Part shown: one piece after another, positions 17,546 through 27,134 of the stretch
Numbering within the stretch: position 1 is the stretch's first letter
Layout of the letters: the number at the start of each line of letters is the position of its first letter
Assembly: GCA_014879565.1 (NCBI GenBank)
Contig: JACSRW010000028.1
Span: 62,001 to 126,000 of the forward strand
Length of the DNA stretch: 64,000 nt
Source of the DNA: Chitinophagaceae bacterium
GTDB taxonomy: Bacteria; Bacteroidota; Bacteroidia; Chitinophagales; Chitinophagaceae
Direction of reading: 5' to 3'
Translations under genes and position numbers: made by a program
Notes under the pieces: model-generated
The model's input: only the letters and a program-made list of their open reading frames with translations
Told to the model about the DNA's origin: nothing
Databases searched by the model: none

Positions 17546-18313
17546 TCAGCTTCCCTTCTGATGTTTTTTTTGAAGCTGGTAGAGTTTGGCATGTTTCAGA
17601 AAAGTCAGGTGGGCTACATTCCGGGCAATCACATAGCCGTAAAATCCGTCCAGGAATCCTCTTTTAAGAATATATCCGGAGAAAAAAGCCCAACAGGGGT
17701 TAAAGACGATTTTGAATAAACTGGTCTTTTTTCCTCTGGCCAGGTATGATTCCGCCGAGATGGTACTGAAGCGGTTGTTTTGCTGAATATGTTCATCAAT
17801 GGAATGATAAGAGTAGTGGAGGATATCCCCCGGCAGGTGAAGAAGCGTGCCTCCGGCTGCAAATTCCACTTTATCATGGGGGTTGGTACCCCCCCAGCGG
17901 GCCTTTGTTTTGTTGAAGAGACGCAGTTTGCGGTCGGGATACCAGGCTCCGTGCCGGATAAATTTATCGCAATAATAATTGCAGCGGTTCATAGTATAAC
18001 CGGCAGCCGCTTCCCCTTCTTTCGCTTTGCGTATGGCTTTTTGCAGGGTTTCGTCCAGGGCTTCATCCGCATCCAGGCTCAGCACCATGTCATGGGTTGT
18101 GAGATCCAGCGCCCGGTTCTTCTGTTCGATATAACCGGCAAAAGCTTCCTGGATCACCCGGGCCCCTTTGGCAGCGGCTATTGCACAAGTGGCATCTCCG
18201 GAGAGAGAATCCAGCACCAGGACTTCATCCGCGACCGCTAATACGGAATCAATACAACGACCGATGTTTTTTTCTTCGTTCAGGGTGATGATGGCGACAG
18301 AAAGTTTGAACAT
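17546..18313 (-). CDS. glycosyltransferase family 2 (WaaE/KdtX-like)
   Basis: A 255-residue GT-A fold transferase. The N-terminus is LSVAIITLNEEKNIGRCIDSV, and the donor and metal site is SLDADEALD near residue 90. The middle stretch YPDRKLRLFNKTKARWGG is typical of LPS-core beta-1,4-glucosyltransferases of the WaaE/KdtX type. A C-terminal amphipathic part suggests membrane association. It probably decorates lipopolysaccharide. The start at 18313 (MFKLSVAI) fits the family better than the in-frame ATG 24 bases upstream. Confidence 0.85.
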   Translation of the reverse strand: MFKLSVAIITLNEEKNIGRCIDSVLAVADEVLVLDSLSGDATCAIAAAKGARVIQEAFAGYIEQKNRALDLTTHDMVLSLDADEALDETLQKAIRKAKEGEAAAGYTMNRCNYYCDKFIRHGAWYPDRKLRLFNKTKARWGGTNPHDKVEFAAGGTLLHLPGDILHYSYHSIDEHIQQNNRFSTISAESYLARGKKTSLFKIVFNPCWAFFSGYILKRGFLDGFYGYVIARNVAHLTFLKHAKLYQLQKKHQKGS

Positions 18314-18453
18314 TTTTCCTCTGTTAAACGTGCCCAAAACCAGTTACTTTAAATAACCGTATTTCCGGGGGTTGAAGATACCTAATCCGGGAATACAGGC
18401 GCAGAAATTTGCACCGCCTGAAATAACAGCAATCAGTATCTTCCCCTGTAATC

Positions 18454-19668
18454 ATGCTCCCGCATCCGTTACTGCCTCCCCGGTATCGTTCCCTTTTGCT
18501 GGCGGCCCTGCTGCTGGCCGGGTTGTTCTTTTCCCGGGCCTTACTCAGTCTGCTCATGGCCAAGGGGCTGTTGCTGCTGCTTTTCCCTTCATTTCGTCAA
18601 TTGTTTTTTGCCCGTTTCGGTAAACCCTTCGGCTGGCTTACTGCCGGAATCATCATCTGGTATCTTTACCAGTTGCTCGCAGACCCATCGGTATATACCC
18701 TTCAGCGAATGCTGTTTCACGGTTCGTTGCTGAGTTGCTGGTGTCTGCTTTTTTTTCTGGAGGTTTCTTCGGCAAGGGTAACGGTATTGATCCTGCTGGC
18801 GGGGGTATTGAGCTGCCTGCCCAGCCTGGTTGATTTCTGGCAAAGGCCGGAACTGGGATCTCTTTACGAAAAAGGGCAGGTGGCCCGTACCCTGCTGAAG
18901 GGCGATCATCAGCGTTTCAGTATCTGGATCAGTGGTTGCCTCGGTTTATCCTGGTGGGTTTTTCTGAGAGAAAACAAAAAGTGGGCAATTGGTTTTACAG
19001 CTTTCTTTTCCCTATTCCTCCTGGTTTTTTCCGTACGCACCGGCTGGCTTTTTTTATTGCTTGTTACCCTGTTTGCCGCCGTATTTTTTTTCCTGGAGCA
19101 TTGGTCATGGAGAAAGGGACTGGCCGGACTGGCAATCCTGTTGCTTATGGGAATTGTTGCTTTCCGGGTCCCGTTTGTCCGCAGTAAAATTCAGTACACA
19201 ATCTGGGAACAAAGAGAACAAAAACAATCCCTTGCCCTGGCCGGATCTGATGCAGTCAGGCTGGCCGTGAATAAAACTGCCTTTTCGCTGATACAGGAAC
19301 AACCCGGGGGGTATGGCAGCGCAGTCGCGAAAACTGTGCTACATGCGAAACTGGAAATAAAACACCCGGGATTGCCGGTAAAATATCAATGGCCTTTCAG
19401 CCAGTACCTGCAATGGTGGCTGGTGGCCGGTTATTTCTTTGGCTCATTGCCTCTGCTGGCCCTGCTCTTCCTCCTTTACCTGCTGCTCAGGAAAAAACAT
19501 CTCTTTACCGTGCTCTGGACATTTTTTATTGCACTTACCTGCCTGTACGAAAGTACCCTCGAACAGCAATATGGATTATTCCTGGCTGCCTTTTTTGGAT
19601 TCATTTTCCTGTTTAAGGACACCAACAGGTTTGGCGTTCGGCCATCTCCGGATCAGCTGATCCGCTAA
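18454..19668 (+). CDS. O-antigen ligase-like (Wzy_C type) polytopic membrane protein
   Basis: A 404-residue protein with ten or more hydrophobic segments. The pattern RxGWLFLLL in a middle helix is followed by a periplasmic loop with SDAVRLAVNKTAFSLIQEQPGGYG, matching the conserved Arg and the P-x-G-x-G end of O-antigen ligases/polymerases. Such proteins join O-polysaccharide to lipid A-core. It is divergent from the WaaE-like glycosyltransferase, which supports a cell-surface glycan role. Sequence conservation in this family is low, so specificity is open. Confidence 0.72.
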   Translation: MLPHPLLPPRYRSLLLAALLLAGLFFSRALLSLLMAKGLLLLLFPSFRQLFFARFGKPFGWLTAGIIIWYLYQLLADPSVYTLQRMLFHGSLLSCWCLLFFLEVSSARVTVLILLAGVLSCLPSLVDFWQRPELGSLYEKGQVARTLLKGDHQRFSIWISGCLGLSWWVFLRENKKWAIGFTAFFSLFLLVFSVRTGWLFLLLVTLFAAVFFFLEHWSWRKGLAGLAILLLMGIVAFRVPFVRSKIQYTIWEQREQKQSLALAGSDAVRLAVNKTAFSLIQEQPGGYGSAVAKTVLHAKLEIKHPGLPVKYQWPFSQYLQWWLVAGYFFGSLPLLALLFLLYLLLRKKHLFTVLWTFFIALTCLYESTLEQQYGLFLAAFFGFIFLFKDTNRFGVRPSPDQLIR

Positions 19669-19715
19669 TTATTCAATCTGCTTTTCTTCCCCTATTTTTA
19701 CCTCCAATTTTCCCA

Positions 19716-20444
19716 ATGACAAGAACTCTTTGTTTCGATTTTGGCAATACGCGGAAAAAAGCGGCCCTGTTTCAGGGGGCCGAACTGAAAGAAGCCCTTG
19801 TACTGGATGACGACAGTGAACAGACTATACAGCGGCTGCTCTCAGTTATGAAGCCGGAGAAATCCATACTGTCTTCCGTTATTAATCATAACCCGGCCGT
19901 GGAGGAGATCCTGGCCGCTCGTACCCGTTTTCATAAACTGAGTCACCTGACCAAAGTGGCCTTTACCACCCCGGTGGGCAAACCCGAAACCATCGGGGCC
20001 GACCGGCTGGCCCTGACGGCGGCGGCTGTACATTATTATCCATCCTATAATAACCTGGTCATCGGGATGGGTTCCTGTATCACCTATAATTTCATCAGCA
20101 AATACCACGAGTTTATCGGGGGAGGCATTTCTCCGGGGCTGGAAATGCGGCTGAAATCGCTGAACCATTATACGGCCAAACTGCCCCTGGTACAGGCAGA
20201 CAGTAATGTGCCGCTGATGGGCTATGATACAGCCTCCAATATCCTTTCCGGGGTGGTGCTGGGTATGGCGAAAGAAATGGATGGGTTTATTGAAGCCTAC
20301 CGGGAGAAATACCGCAACATTAACGTGCTTTTAACCGGGGGGGATATTGTCTATTTGGCTTCACACCTTAAAAACAGGATATTTGCAGACCCTGATTTAA
20401 TTTTTAAAGGTCTGTATGCAATTAGCGAAGTCAATAACCCCTAA
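19716..20444 (+). CDS. coaX: type III pantothenate kinase
   Basis: First enzyme of CoA biosynthesis, ATP-dependent phosphorylation of pantothenate. The 242 residues have the ASKHA fold. The N-terminal phosphate loop is CFDFGNTRKK. The GADRLALTAAAVHYY motif binds pantothenate and carries the catalytic Asp. IGMGSCITYNFI replaces the more common DxGTAxT, as in other Bacteroidota CoaX proteins. GGGISPGLEMR follows. The 3' end overlaps the next gene by 29 bases. Confidence 0.94.
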   Translation: MTRTLCFDFGNTRKKAALFQGAELKEALVLDDDSEQTIQRLLSVMKPEKSILSSVINHNPAVEEILAARTRFHKLSHLTKVAFTTPVGKPETIGADRLALTAAAVHYYPSYNNLVIGMGSCITYNFISKYHEFIGGGISPGLEMRLKSLNHYTAKLPLVQADSNVPLMGYDTASNILSGVVLGMAKEMDGFIEAYREKYRNINVLLTGGDIVYLASHLKNRIFADPDLIFKGLYAISEVNNP

Positions 20445-21834
20445 GAAAATCAAGGCGTTACACCTTTCCAAGTGGGCGTTTCTGGTATTTTCAGCGACCC
20501 TGGTAAGCCCTGTTTTTTCGCAGGACAACTCTCCCTATTCCCGTTTTGGGATCGGGGACCTGGTACCGGGCAATAATATTGTGAACCGTGCCATGGGAGG
20601 AATCACCGCGGGTTATTTCGACCAGCTTTCCATCAATTTCAATAATCCGGCTTCCTATTCTTCTTTTCAGTCCTTCCGGGAAAAGAAATCCAAAAAAATG
20701 AGTTCGGGCCGTGCGATTCTCGATATCGGGATAAATTTTGATAACCGTACCCTGCGGGAGCCGAATTCCACCAATAAGTTTACCGCCAGCAATGCGCTTT
20801 TTTCTTATATCCAGGTGGGGGTGCCGCTGAAACAAAACTGGGGACTGAGTTTCGGGCTCCGCCCGGTATCCCGGATCAGTTATAAAGTATTACGGAATGA
20901 AATGCTGAAAGATCCGCTGACCGGACAAAATATAGAGAACGCCAGCACCCTGTTCCAGGGCAGCGGAGGTTCTTACCTGGCTTCGGTGGGTACAGGGTTC
21001 AGTCTTTTTACCCGCACAAAACATAAACTGGAAGAAAGGCTGAGTATAGGTTTCAATACGGGGCTGCTGTTTGGCGAAAAAGATTACAGCACCCGCCGGG
21101 CTTTGCTGAATGATACGGTCAGTTACTATATGGCCAACTATGAAACCAGTACCAATTTCAAGAATCTTTACTTCGATGCGGGGCTGCAATACAAACTTCC
21201 CCTGAATGAAAAAATGCTGCTTTCCCTCGGTGTTTATGGAAGTCTCGGGGGCGATATGAAAGGCAAACAGGACCGGATACGCGAAACCTATATATACAGC
21301 GAGAATACCGGAAACCTCCGGTTGGATTCCGTATCTGATCAGCGGGATGTGAAGGGTACGCTGAAGCTGCCTTCGACTTTTACAGCCGGTTTCCTTTTAC
21401 AGAAATTTGCCCTTCAGAATAAAGAGGGCGGCTGGATGCTGGGAATTGATTTCAGCACACAGCAATGGAGCAAGTACCGTTTTTACGGACAAGCTGATTC
21501 ACTGCGTAACCAGTGGACACTGCGGATCGGTGGCCAGATCAACCCGGTTCCCCGCCGTAATTATTTCAGCAACGTGACCTATCGTTTTGGTTTCTTTACC
21601 GGCCCCGATTATGTAAAAGTCGGCAGCAAACTGCCCATACTGGGAGGCTCCTTCGGGCTCGGTCTGCCAATGGCCATCAGCCGGCAGGCCCCCAACCAGG
21701 CCACTTTTATAAACCTGGCATTTGAATATCTGCGCCGTGGTAACAATGACAATATTGTAAGGGAAAACCAGTTCCGCTTCTCCCTTGGTTTCTCCCTCAG
21801 TGATATCTGGTTTATCAAACGCAAATACGAATAA
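20416..21834 (+). CDS. outer membrane beta-barrel protein of the coaX-lptC cluster
   Basis: A 472-residue protein with a long basic N-terminus, signal peptide (WAFLVFSATLVSPVFSQ) and mature start DNSPYSRFGIGDL, characteristic of a FadL-like outer-membrane family found between coaX and lptC in Bacteroidota. Alternating beta-strand sequence runs to the end. The role is unproven; the position next to lptC suggests envelope assembly or hydrophobic solute transport. The overlap with coaX implies translational coupling. Confidence 0.82.
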   Translation: MQLAKSITPKKIKALHLSKWAFLVFSATLVSPVFSQDNSPYSRFGIGDLVPGNNIVNRAMGGITAGYFDQLSINFNNPASYSSFQSFREKKSKKMSSGRAILDIGINFDNRTLREPNSTNKFTASNALFSYIQVGVPLKQNWGLSFGLRPVSRISYKVLRNEMLKDPLTGQNIENASTLFQGSGGSYLASVGTGFSLFTRTKHKLEERLSIGFNTGLLFGEKDYSTRRALLNDTVSYYMANYETSTNFKNLYFDAGLQYKLPLNEKMLLSLGVYGSLGGDMKGKQDRIRETYIYSENTGNLRLDSVSDQRDVKGTLKLPSTFTAGFLLQKFALQNKEGGWMLGIDFSTQQWSKYRFYGQADSLRNQWTLRIGGQINPVPRRNYFSNVTYRFGFFTGPDYVKVGSKLPILGGSFGLGLPMAISRQAPNQATFINLAFEYLRRGNNDNIVRENQFRFSLGFSLSDIWFIKRKYE

Positions 21835-21852
21835 TCTGAATGCGCTCCGGCA

Positions 21853-22428
21853 ATGTGTACGGGCCCTCTCCATATACGTTCTTTCGCAGCCCTTTTTCTT
21901 CTGGGCTGCTTTTTTATGTCTGCCTGCGAAAATGATGATAAAACCCTGCGCGAATGGACCAGCCGCGTAGTGATGAGGGAAACCGCAAAGGATATTGTAA
22001 GTTATATGAGTCAGAACGGGGAAATCCGGGCGAAACTGACGGCACCCGTCATGATCCGGACCAACGGGGATACCCTCAGCGTTGAATTTCCGCGCAGCCT
22101 GCATTGTGATTTTTATAATGACAGCACCCGGCAGCTTGAAACCTGGCTGGATGCCCGCTACGGAATGTATTATGAAAACCTGAATAAGGTATATCTCCGC
22201 GACAGCGTGGTGGTGATTACGGTCAAGGGTGATACCCTGCGGGCGCCGGATCTCTGGTGGGACCAGTCAAAAAGTATGTTTTATACCGACAAGTATGCGC
22301 TCTACAAAGGGCCGGGAAAGAATATTTATGGAGGTAAGGGTCTGGAGGCGTCGCAGGACCTGAAACGGATTACCTTCAAAGAAACCACCGGTAATCTGAA
22401 AGTGTCTGACAACGGTATGCCACAATAA
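21853..22428 (+). CDS. lptC: LPS export ABC transporter periplasmic protein LptC (lipoprotein form)
   Basis: A 191-residue protein. The N-terminal signal ends in a lipobox (FMSAC, Cys25), so it is predicted to be a lipoprotein rather than the single-helix E. coli form. The remainder is the OstA/LptC-like beta-jellyroll with the pattern LTAPVMIRTNGDTLSVEFPRSL. LptC links LptB2FG to LptA in moving LPS across the periplasm. It lies 18 bases after the outer-membrane gene in the same operon. Confidence 0.87.
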   Translation: MCTGPLHIRSFAALFLLGCFFMSACENDDKTLREWTSRVVMRETAKDIVSYMSQNGEIRAKLTAPVMIRTNGDTLSVEFPRSLHCDFYNDSTRQLETWLDARYGMYYENLNKVYLRDSVVVITVKGDTLRAPDLWWDQSKSMFYTDKYALYKGPGKNIYGGKGLEASQDLKRITFKETTGNLKVSDNGMPQ

Positions 22429-22439
22429 GATTTTCAGTC

Positions 22440-22500
22440 AGCCCGCCTCCAAAACCCCGAACTTTACCCCCAAACTCCAAACCTCAAACGCCAAACCATA
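22440..22500. repeat. short-word tract (aaactcc/caaac) after lptC
   Basis: Repeated ccccgaac, aaactcc and caaac words run from just after the lptC stop to the next ATG. Similar material occurs in the typA leader. Confidence 0.45.
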
Positions 22501-22501
22501 T

Positions 22502-23491
22502 ATGGAATACCGTTACATGGGTAAAACAGGTCTCCAGCTGAGTGTTCTTTCATTCGGCAGCTGGGTCAGTTTTCACAAACAGATTCATGATGCCGTCGCC
22601 GACGAACTGATGGGTATTGCTTATGACCAGGGCATCAATTTTTTTGATAATGCCGAAGTGTATGCCCTCGGGGAAAGTGAAAAAATGATGGGGCGGGTTT
22701 TGAAAAATAAAAACTGGGACCGGACCTCTTACACGATTTCTTCCAAGGCCTTTTTTGGCTGGAGAGGAAAGGCAAATAAACCCAATCAGACCGGACTGAG
22801 CCGGAAACACCTGACCGAAGCCTGTCATGAAGCCCTGCAGCGCCTGCAGACAGATTACCTTGACCTTTTCTTTTGTCACCGCCCGGATAAAAATGTACCC
22901 ATTGAAGAAGTGGTGCATACCATGAACATCCTGATTCAGCAGGGAAAAGTGCTTTATTGGGGAACCAGTGAATGGAGCGGGGTGGAAATTATGGAGGCGC
23001 ACCGCGTGGCTGCCCGGTACGGACTTATGGGCCCCTCGGTGGAACAGCCTCAGTACAGCCTGCTGGAAAGAAATAAGCTGGAAAACGAATACCAGATGAT
23101 TTTCCGGACCGTGGGAATGGGTACCACTATCTGGAGTCCGCTGGCTTCCGGTTTGCTCAGCGGTAAATACAATGCCGGTATTCCGGAAGGCAGCCGCTTT
23201 TCCCTCCAGGGATTTGACTGGCTGAAAGACCGCTGGATGCAGGAACAGTTGCTGCAGAAAGTAAGGCAACTGGGTGAACTGGCGGCTGAGCTGGGTGTAT
23301 CTCAGGCAGCGCTGAGTATTGCCTGGTGTATCCGTAATCCACAGGTAACCACGGCTATACTCGGGGCTACCCGTAAAGAGCAGTTGACAGAGAACCTGAA
23401 AGCCCTGGAGGTACTGCCCCTGCTGACTGAAGATGTGATGAACAGGATTGAAACGATTGTACAAAACAAGCCGGTATTACCGGAATACTGA
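22502..23491 (+). CDS. aldo/keto reductase (Kv-beta / YghZ-like)
   Basis: A 329-residue NADPH-dependent reductase of the potassium-channel beta-subunit-like AKR6/AKR14 group. It opens MEYRYMGKTGLQLSVLSFGSW. The catalytic tetrad is visible as Asp/Tyr in NFFDNAEVYALGESE, a Lys in SSKAFF and a His in FCHRPD. The C-terminal GATRKEQLTENLKAL binds the cofactor 2'-phosphate. Natural substrates are probably aldehydes such as methylglyoxal. The following SDR gene is 25 bases away in the same direction. Confidence 0.92.
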   Translation: MEYRYMGKTGLQLSVLSFGSWVSFHKQIHDAVADELMGIAYDQGINFFDNAEVYALGESEKMMGRVLKNKNWDRTSYTISSKAFFGWRGKANKPNQTGLSRKHLTEACHEALQRLQTDYLDLFFCHRPDKNVPIEEVVHTMNILIQQGKVLYWGTSEWSGVEIMEAHRVAARYGLMGPSVEQPQYSLLERNKLENEYQMIFRTVGMGTTIWSPLASGLLSGKYNAGIPEGSRFSLQGFDWLKDRWMQEQLLQKVRQLGELAAELGVSQAALSIAWCIRNPQVTTAILGATRKEQLTENLKALEVLPLLTEDVMNRIETIVQNKPVLPEY

Positions 23492-23516
23492 TTAAACTAC
23501 AAATAAGCCAAGCCAT

Positions 23517-24338
23517 ATGTTATTTGCCAATAAAACAGCCCTGATTACCGGGGCCACCCGCGGAATCGGGAAAGCCATTGCCTTAAAACTTGCCGCTGAA
23601 GGAGCGAATATTGTAATAGCCGCTAAAAGTGTGGAGGAAAATCCAAAACTGGGGGGTACGATATATAGTGCAGCCGCAGAAATTGAAGCGGCCGGAGGCA
23701 AAGCCCTGGCCCTGCAGTGTGATATCCGTTTTGAAGAGCAGGTACAGGCCGTGGTGCAGAAAGCGGGGGAACATTTCGGCGGGATTGATATCCTGGTCAA
23801 CAATGCGTCGGCTATTTCGCTGACCAGTACTGAGGACACAGAACCCAAACGCTTTGACCTCATGCATTCCATTAATGTGCGGGGAACTTTTTTTATGACC
23901 CGGGCCTGTATACCGTGGCTGAAAAAAGCGGAAAATCCGCATATCCTCACCTTGTCACCGCCCCTGAATATGGCGCCAAAATGGTTTGAGAAACACGTGG
24001 CCTATACGCTTACCAAATACAATATGAGTATGATGAGTATCGGCTGGTCTGCTGAACTGGCAAAATACAGGATTGCTGCCAACAGTCTCTGGCCCCGCAC
24101 CACCATTGATACGGCCGCTGTCAGAAACCTGCTGGGCGGTACCGCGCTGGCCAATATGAGCCGTACACCCGCGATACTGGCGGATGCCGCCTTTTTTATA
24201 CTGAAACGTAATTCCGGGGAATGCACCGGCAATCTCTTTATTGATGAAGAGGTACTGGCCCGGGAAGGAATAACGGATCTTTCCCCCTATTCGGTCGTTC
24301 CGGGTGCCACCCTGTACAGGGATTTATTTGTTGATTAA
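23517..24338 (+). CDS. SDR family oxidoreductase (HSDL2-like)
   Basis: A 273-residue short-chain dehydrogenase. TGATRGIG binds the dinucleotide, NNAS is the structural motif and YTLTK is the catalytic YxxxK. The insert KSVEENPKLGGTIYSAAAEIEAAGG and the WPRTTIDTAAVRNL stretch match hydroxysteroid dehydrogenase-like protein 2 relatives, linked to fatty-acyl metabolism. The usual Ser of the triad lies in TLSPPLN. It is probably co-transcribed with the aldo/keto reductase. Confidence 0.9.
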   Translation: MLFANKTALITGATRGIGKAIALKLAAEGANIVIAAKSVEENPKLGGTIYSAAAEIEAAGGKALALQCDIRFEEQVQAVVQKAGEHFGGIDILVNNASAISLTSTEDTEPKRFDLMHSINVRGTFFMTRACIPWLKKAENPHILTLSPPLNMAPKWFEKHVAYTLTKYNMSMMSIGWSAELAKYRIAANSLWPRTTIDTAAVRNLLGGTALANMSRTPAILADAAFFILKRNSGECTGNLFIDEEVLAREGITDLSPYSVVPGATLYRDLFVD

Positions 24339-24345
24339 TTACGGT

Positions 24346-24690
24346 TTACTTTTTACTGCCGATCAGCAGGGCCATCAGGGCCATGGAAGTGTTTTTCAGA
24401 AACTCGGTGGAAAGATGTCCGCTGCGCCAGTGTACAAGAAATCCAAGCAGCAGCAGCAACGCAGCCAGTAAATAACAGGCCAGCACTTTTTGTATTTCCG
24501 TCAGGATGGCAATGGCGGCCATTATAAAGCAGGCCCCAACCACATAGATCCATATTTTCGGATCTCCCGGCATAAAATCCGGTACCGCCCCTCTCATACC
24601 GGCAGCATTGTTGAAATGATTGTATCCGAAATACGCGATGATCAGGGCAAAAAGCACTTCGGCAACTTTAGCAGGGAGAAAGGGTTTCAT
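24346..24690 (-). CDS. DoxX-like small membrane protein, 114 aa
   Basis: Four predicted helices (residues about 5-22, 40-60, 66-86, 95-112). The FGYNHFNNA segment after helix one recalls DoxX/DoxD-type proteins. Function unknown. The start at 24690 (MKPFLPAKV) is preferred over an in-frame ATG 21 bases earlier. Convergent with the SDR gene, with an 8-base gap. Confidence 0.7.
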   Translation of the reverse strand: MKPFLPAKVAEVLFALIIAYFGYNHFNNAAGMRGAVPDFMPGDPKIWIYVVGACFIMAAIAILTEIQKVLACYLLAALLLLLGFLVHWRSGHLSTEFLKNTSMALMALLIGSKK

Positions 24691-24719
24691 GGAGATAAAT
24701 TTAGGAGACAAGTTAAGGA

Positions 24720-24850
24720 AAATAGTGAGTGGGGAGTGGTGAGCTTGCCTGCCGGCAGGCAGGTAGTGAGTGGTGAGTAGGTTACTAACTACTAACTGCT
24801 AACTTCCGTCTCCCGACTCCCGACTACTAACTCCCTTCTCCCGTCTCTCT
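24720..24850. repeat. low-complexity tract with CCTGCCGGCAGG palindrome, reaching into lysS
   Basis: Words gtgagt, actaact and cccgactcccg repeat across the gap and into the last codons of lysS. A perfect palindrome TGCCTGCCGGCAGGCA lies at 24746-24761. No independent gene is seen. Confidence 0.6.
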
Positions 24851-26368
24851 CCTCCCGGCTTCCGGGCGCATTTGCGGAAACAGCAGTACATCCTGGATAG
24901 AAGGATTGTTGGTCAGCAGCATACAGAGCCGGTCAATGCCGAAACCGATACCGGCAGTGGGAGGCATCCCGTATTCCAGGGCGCGCAGAAAATCATAATC
25001 AATAAACATGGCTTCATCATCCCCGCGTTCCATCAGGCGGGCCTGCTCCTCAAAACGCTCCCGCTGGTCAAGGGGATCGTTCAGTTCACTGTAGGCATTC
25101 GCGATTTCCTTTCCGTTGATCATCAGCTCAAAGCGTTCTACCAGTCCCTGTTTATCCCGGTGTTTCTTTGTGAGGGGGCTCATTTCCACCGGATAGTCGG
25201 TGATAAAAGTGGGCTGGATATAGTGATGTTCACATTTCCCCCCGAAAATTTCATCAATCAGTTTGCCCTTGCCCATGGTATTATCAACCTGTATATGCAG
25301 TTGTTTGCAAACCGAACGAAGCTGTTCTTCATTCATCCGGCTTACATCAAAGCCGGTATGTTCCTTTATCGCGTCGTAAATGCTGATCCGTTTAAAGGGA
25401 GCTTTGAATGATATGGTTTTATCACCCACCGGTACTTCAGTATTCCCGCACACATCCATAGCCGCTTTTTCCAGCAGTTGCTCAGTGGTTTCCATCATCC
25501 AGAAATAATCCTTGTAAGCGGTGTAAAACTCCAGGATAGTGAATTCCGGGTTATGGGTGCGATCCATTCCCTCGTTACGGAAATTGCGGCTGAACTCATA
25601 CACCCAGTCAAATCCCCCGACGATCAGCCTTTTCAGATAAAGTTCGTTGGCGATACGCAGGTAGAGAGGGATATCCAGTGCGTTGTGATGGGTGATAAAG
25701 GGACGGGCCGCTGCGCCACCGGGAATACTCTGCAATACGGGGGTATCCACTTCCAGGGCACCCCGGTTATTCAGGAATTCACGGATGGAATTGATCAGTT
25801 TGGTCCTTTTGATAAAGGTTTCTTTGACCGCGGGGTTGATGATCAGGTCAGCATAGCGTTGCCGGTATTTGAATTCAGGATCGGTGACAGCATCAAAGGT
25901 CTGGCCATCGGCTTCTTTGACAATGGGCAGCGGGCGCAGGGATTTACTGAGCAGGGTGAGTTCTTTTACATGCACAGAGGTTTCCCCGGTTTTGGTTACA
26001 AACACATATCCCTTTACCCCGATGATATCCCCGATATCGGTCAGTTTTTTCCAGACAATATCGTAAAGAGATTTATCCTCTCCCGGGCAGATATCCTCTC
26101 TTTTCAGGTAGAGCTGTATACGACCCTGGCTGTCCTGGATAACGGCGAAATTAGCCTTACCCATATCGCGTACACTCATGACCCTGCCGGCGAGACAAAC
26201 TTCTTTAAACTCTTCGGCCTTTTCCGGGCTGAAACGGGCTTTAATGTCAGCGGAATAACTGTTGACCGGGAATAAAGCGGCCGGGTAGGGTTCGATACCC
26301 ATTATAATCAGTTCGGCCAGTTTTTCACGGCGTAACTGTTCCTGTTCGGATAAATGCGGTGTATTCAT
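24827..26368 (-). CDS. lysS: lysyl-tRNA synthetase, class II
   Basis: Charges tRNA-Lys with lysine. The 513 residues contain an N-terminal OB-fold anticodon domain (residues about 60-150). Class II motif 2 is [19 protein letters not shown] and motif 3 is [13 protein letters not shown]. The last ten or so residues after PQMRPE ([10 protein letters not shown]) are encoded by the intergenic short-word repeat, which also supplies the stop codon. The native end was probably overwritten by the repeat. Confidence 0.97.
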   Translation of the reverse strand: MNTPHLSEQEQLRREKLAELIIMGIEPYPAALFPVNSYSADIKARFSPEKAEEFKEVCLAGRVMSVRDMGKANFAVIQDSQGRIQLYLKREDICPGEDKSLYDIVWKKLTDIGDIIGVKGYVFVTKTGETSVHVKELTLLSKSLRPLPIVKEADGQTFDAVTDPEFKYRQRYADLIINPAVKETFIKRTKLINSIREFLNNRGALEVDTPVLQSIPGGAAARPFITHHNALDIPLYLRIANELYLKRLIVGGFDWVYEFSRNFRNEGMDRTHNPEFTILEFYTAYKDYFWMMETTEQLLEKAAMDVCGNTEVPVGDKTISFKAPFKRISIYDAIKEHTGFDVSRMNEEQLRSVCKQLHIQVDNTMGKGKLIDEIFGGKCEHHYIQPTFITDYPVEMSPLTKKHRDKQGLVERFELMINGKEIANAYSELNDPLDQRERFEEQARLMERGDDEAMFIDYDFLRALEYGMPPTAGIGFGIDRLCMLLTNNPSIQDVLLFPQMRPEAGRRETGEGS

Positions 26369-26397
26369 GCGGGGTGAAAAGTCAATTTTTTAAGCCG

Positions 26398-26428
26398 CAA
26401 AGGTAGGTTTTCGGGGGGAGGGTACAAA
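26398..26428 (-). promoter_or_regulatory. promoter of lysS
   Basis: On the minus strand: TTTG (26425-26428), a 19-bp spacer and TACCTTTG (26398-26405), about 30 bases before the lysS ATG. This is one of the cleanest Bacteroidota promoters in the window. Confidence 0.8.
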
Positions 26429-26431
26429 GAC

Positions 26432-26456
26432 AAATGCCTCCGGGCAGGAGGCATTT
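26432..26456 (-). terminator. hairpin after the beta-barrel gene
   Basis: A perfect 10-bp stem (26432-26441 with 26447-26456) and 5-base loop. It sits after the stop of the minus-strand barrel gene and just before the lysS promoter. Only a weak T-rich stretch follows, so termination efficiency is uncertain. Confidence 0.65.
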
Positions 26457-26477
26457 GAGGAGCGGTATTAGTATCTA

Positions 26478-27134
26478 TTATTTATTGTCAATCAGGAAAC
26501 CCACCCGGATGCCCCAGCAATGGTTCCGGATATTATTATCATTGCCTTCCTGTACAGGTACCAGGTTGCGGATACCAACGGTGTAGTTGAAAGCCACAAA
26601 GAAACCGTTTTTCATCCGGTAACCGGTGAGCATGTTGGCACCATAGTCAAAACCCCGGAAATCGTTATTGGCTTCCTGGCCGAATAAAATATTGGTTTCT
26701 GTTTTCAGCGCATCTGTTTTAGATACTTTTTTGGAAGGAAGTTCCTTGGAAATGGAAGGGCCGCCGCCAATATACCAGTTACCTTTGGCTCCGTTGGTAT
26801 TATAAACAAAGTTGGCATGCAGTTCTGCGTAACGCAGGGCAATCCACTCTTTCAGGGTATTGGCACGGGTATTTTCATTAAAGGTTACCCGTCCTTTTTG
26901 TGTATAATTCAGGGAAGGATGGAAACTGATATGGCTTTTCCCGATCGGGGCATCCATCAGCAGGGCAAAACTTATACCTGAAAGTCCATCGTCTTTCACC
27001 CGCTGACCGCCGATTTTTCCATACTGGTTGGCATTTGTATAACCGGTGGAGAATCCTACTCTTGATTTTTGTGAAAAGCCGTTGATTTGCAGGCAAAAAA
27101 CAAATGCAGTCAACAGGAAAAGCAGTTTTTTCAT
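26478..27134 (-). CDS. outer membrane beta-barrel protein (PorT-like), 218 aa
   Basis: A signal peptide (cleavage near NGFSQ, residue 21) precedes a barrel of about eight strands, with FSTGYTNANQYG at the start and a C-terminal GIRVGFLIDNK strand. Layout and length match the PorT / outer-membrane beta-barrel group of Bacteroidota. No ligand is evident. The upstream leader is unusually long (see 27135-27470). Confidence 0.75.
   Translation of the reverse strand: MKKLLFLLTAFVFCLQINGFSQKSRVGFSTGYTNANQYGKIGGQRVKDDGLSGISFALLMDAPIGKSHISFHPSLNYTQKGRVTFNENTRANTLKEWIALRYAELHANFVYNTNGAKGNWYIGGGPSISKELPSKKVSKTDALKTETNILFGQEANNDFRGFDYGANMLTGYRMKNGFFVAFNYTVGIRNLVPVQEGNDNNIRNHCWGIRVGFLIDNK

Noticed and set aside
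22550-23464. 304-codon frame opposite the aldo/keto reductase
   Set aside because: Antisense shadow; the plus-strand frame has all family motifs.
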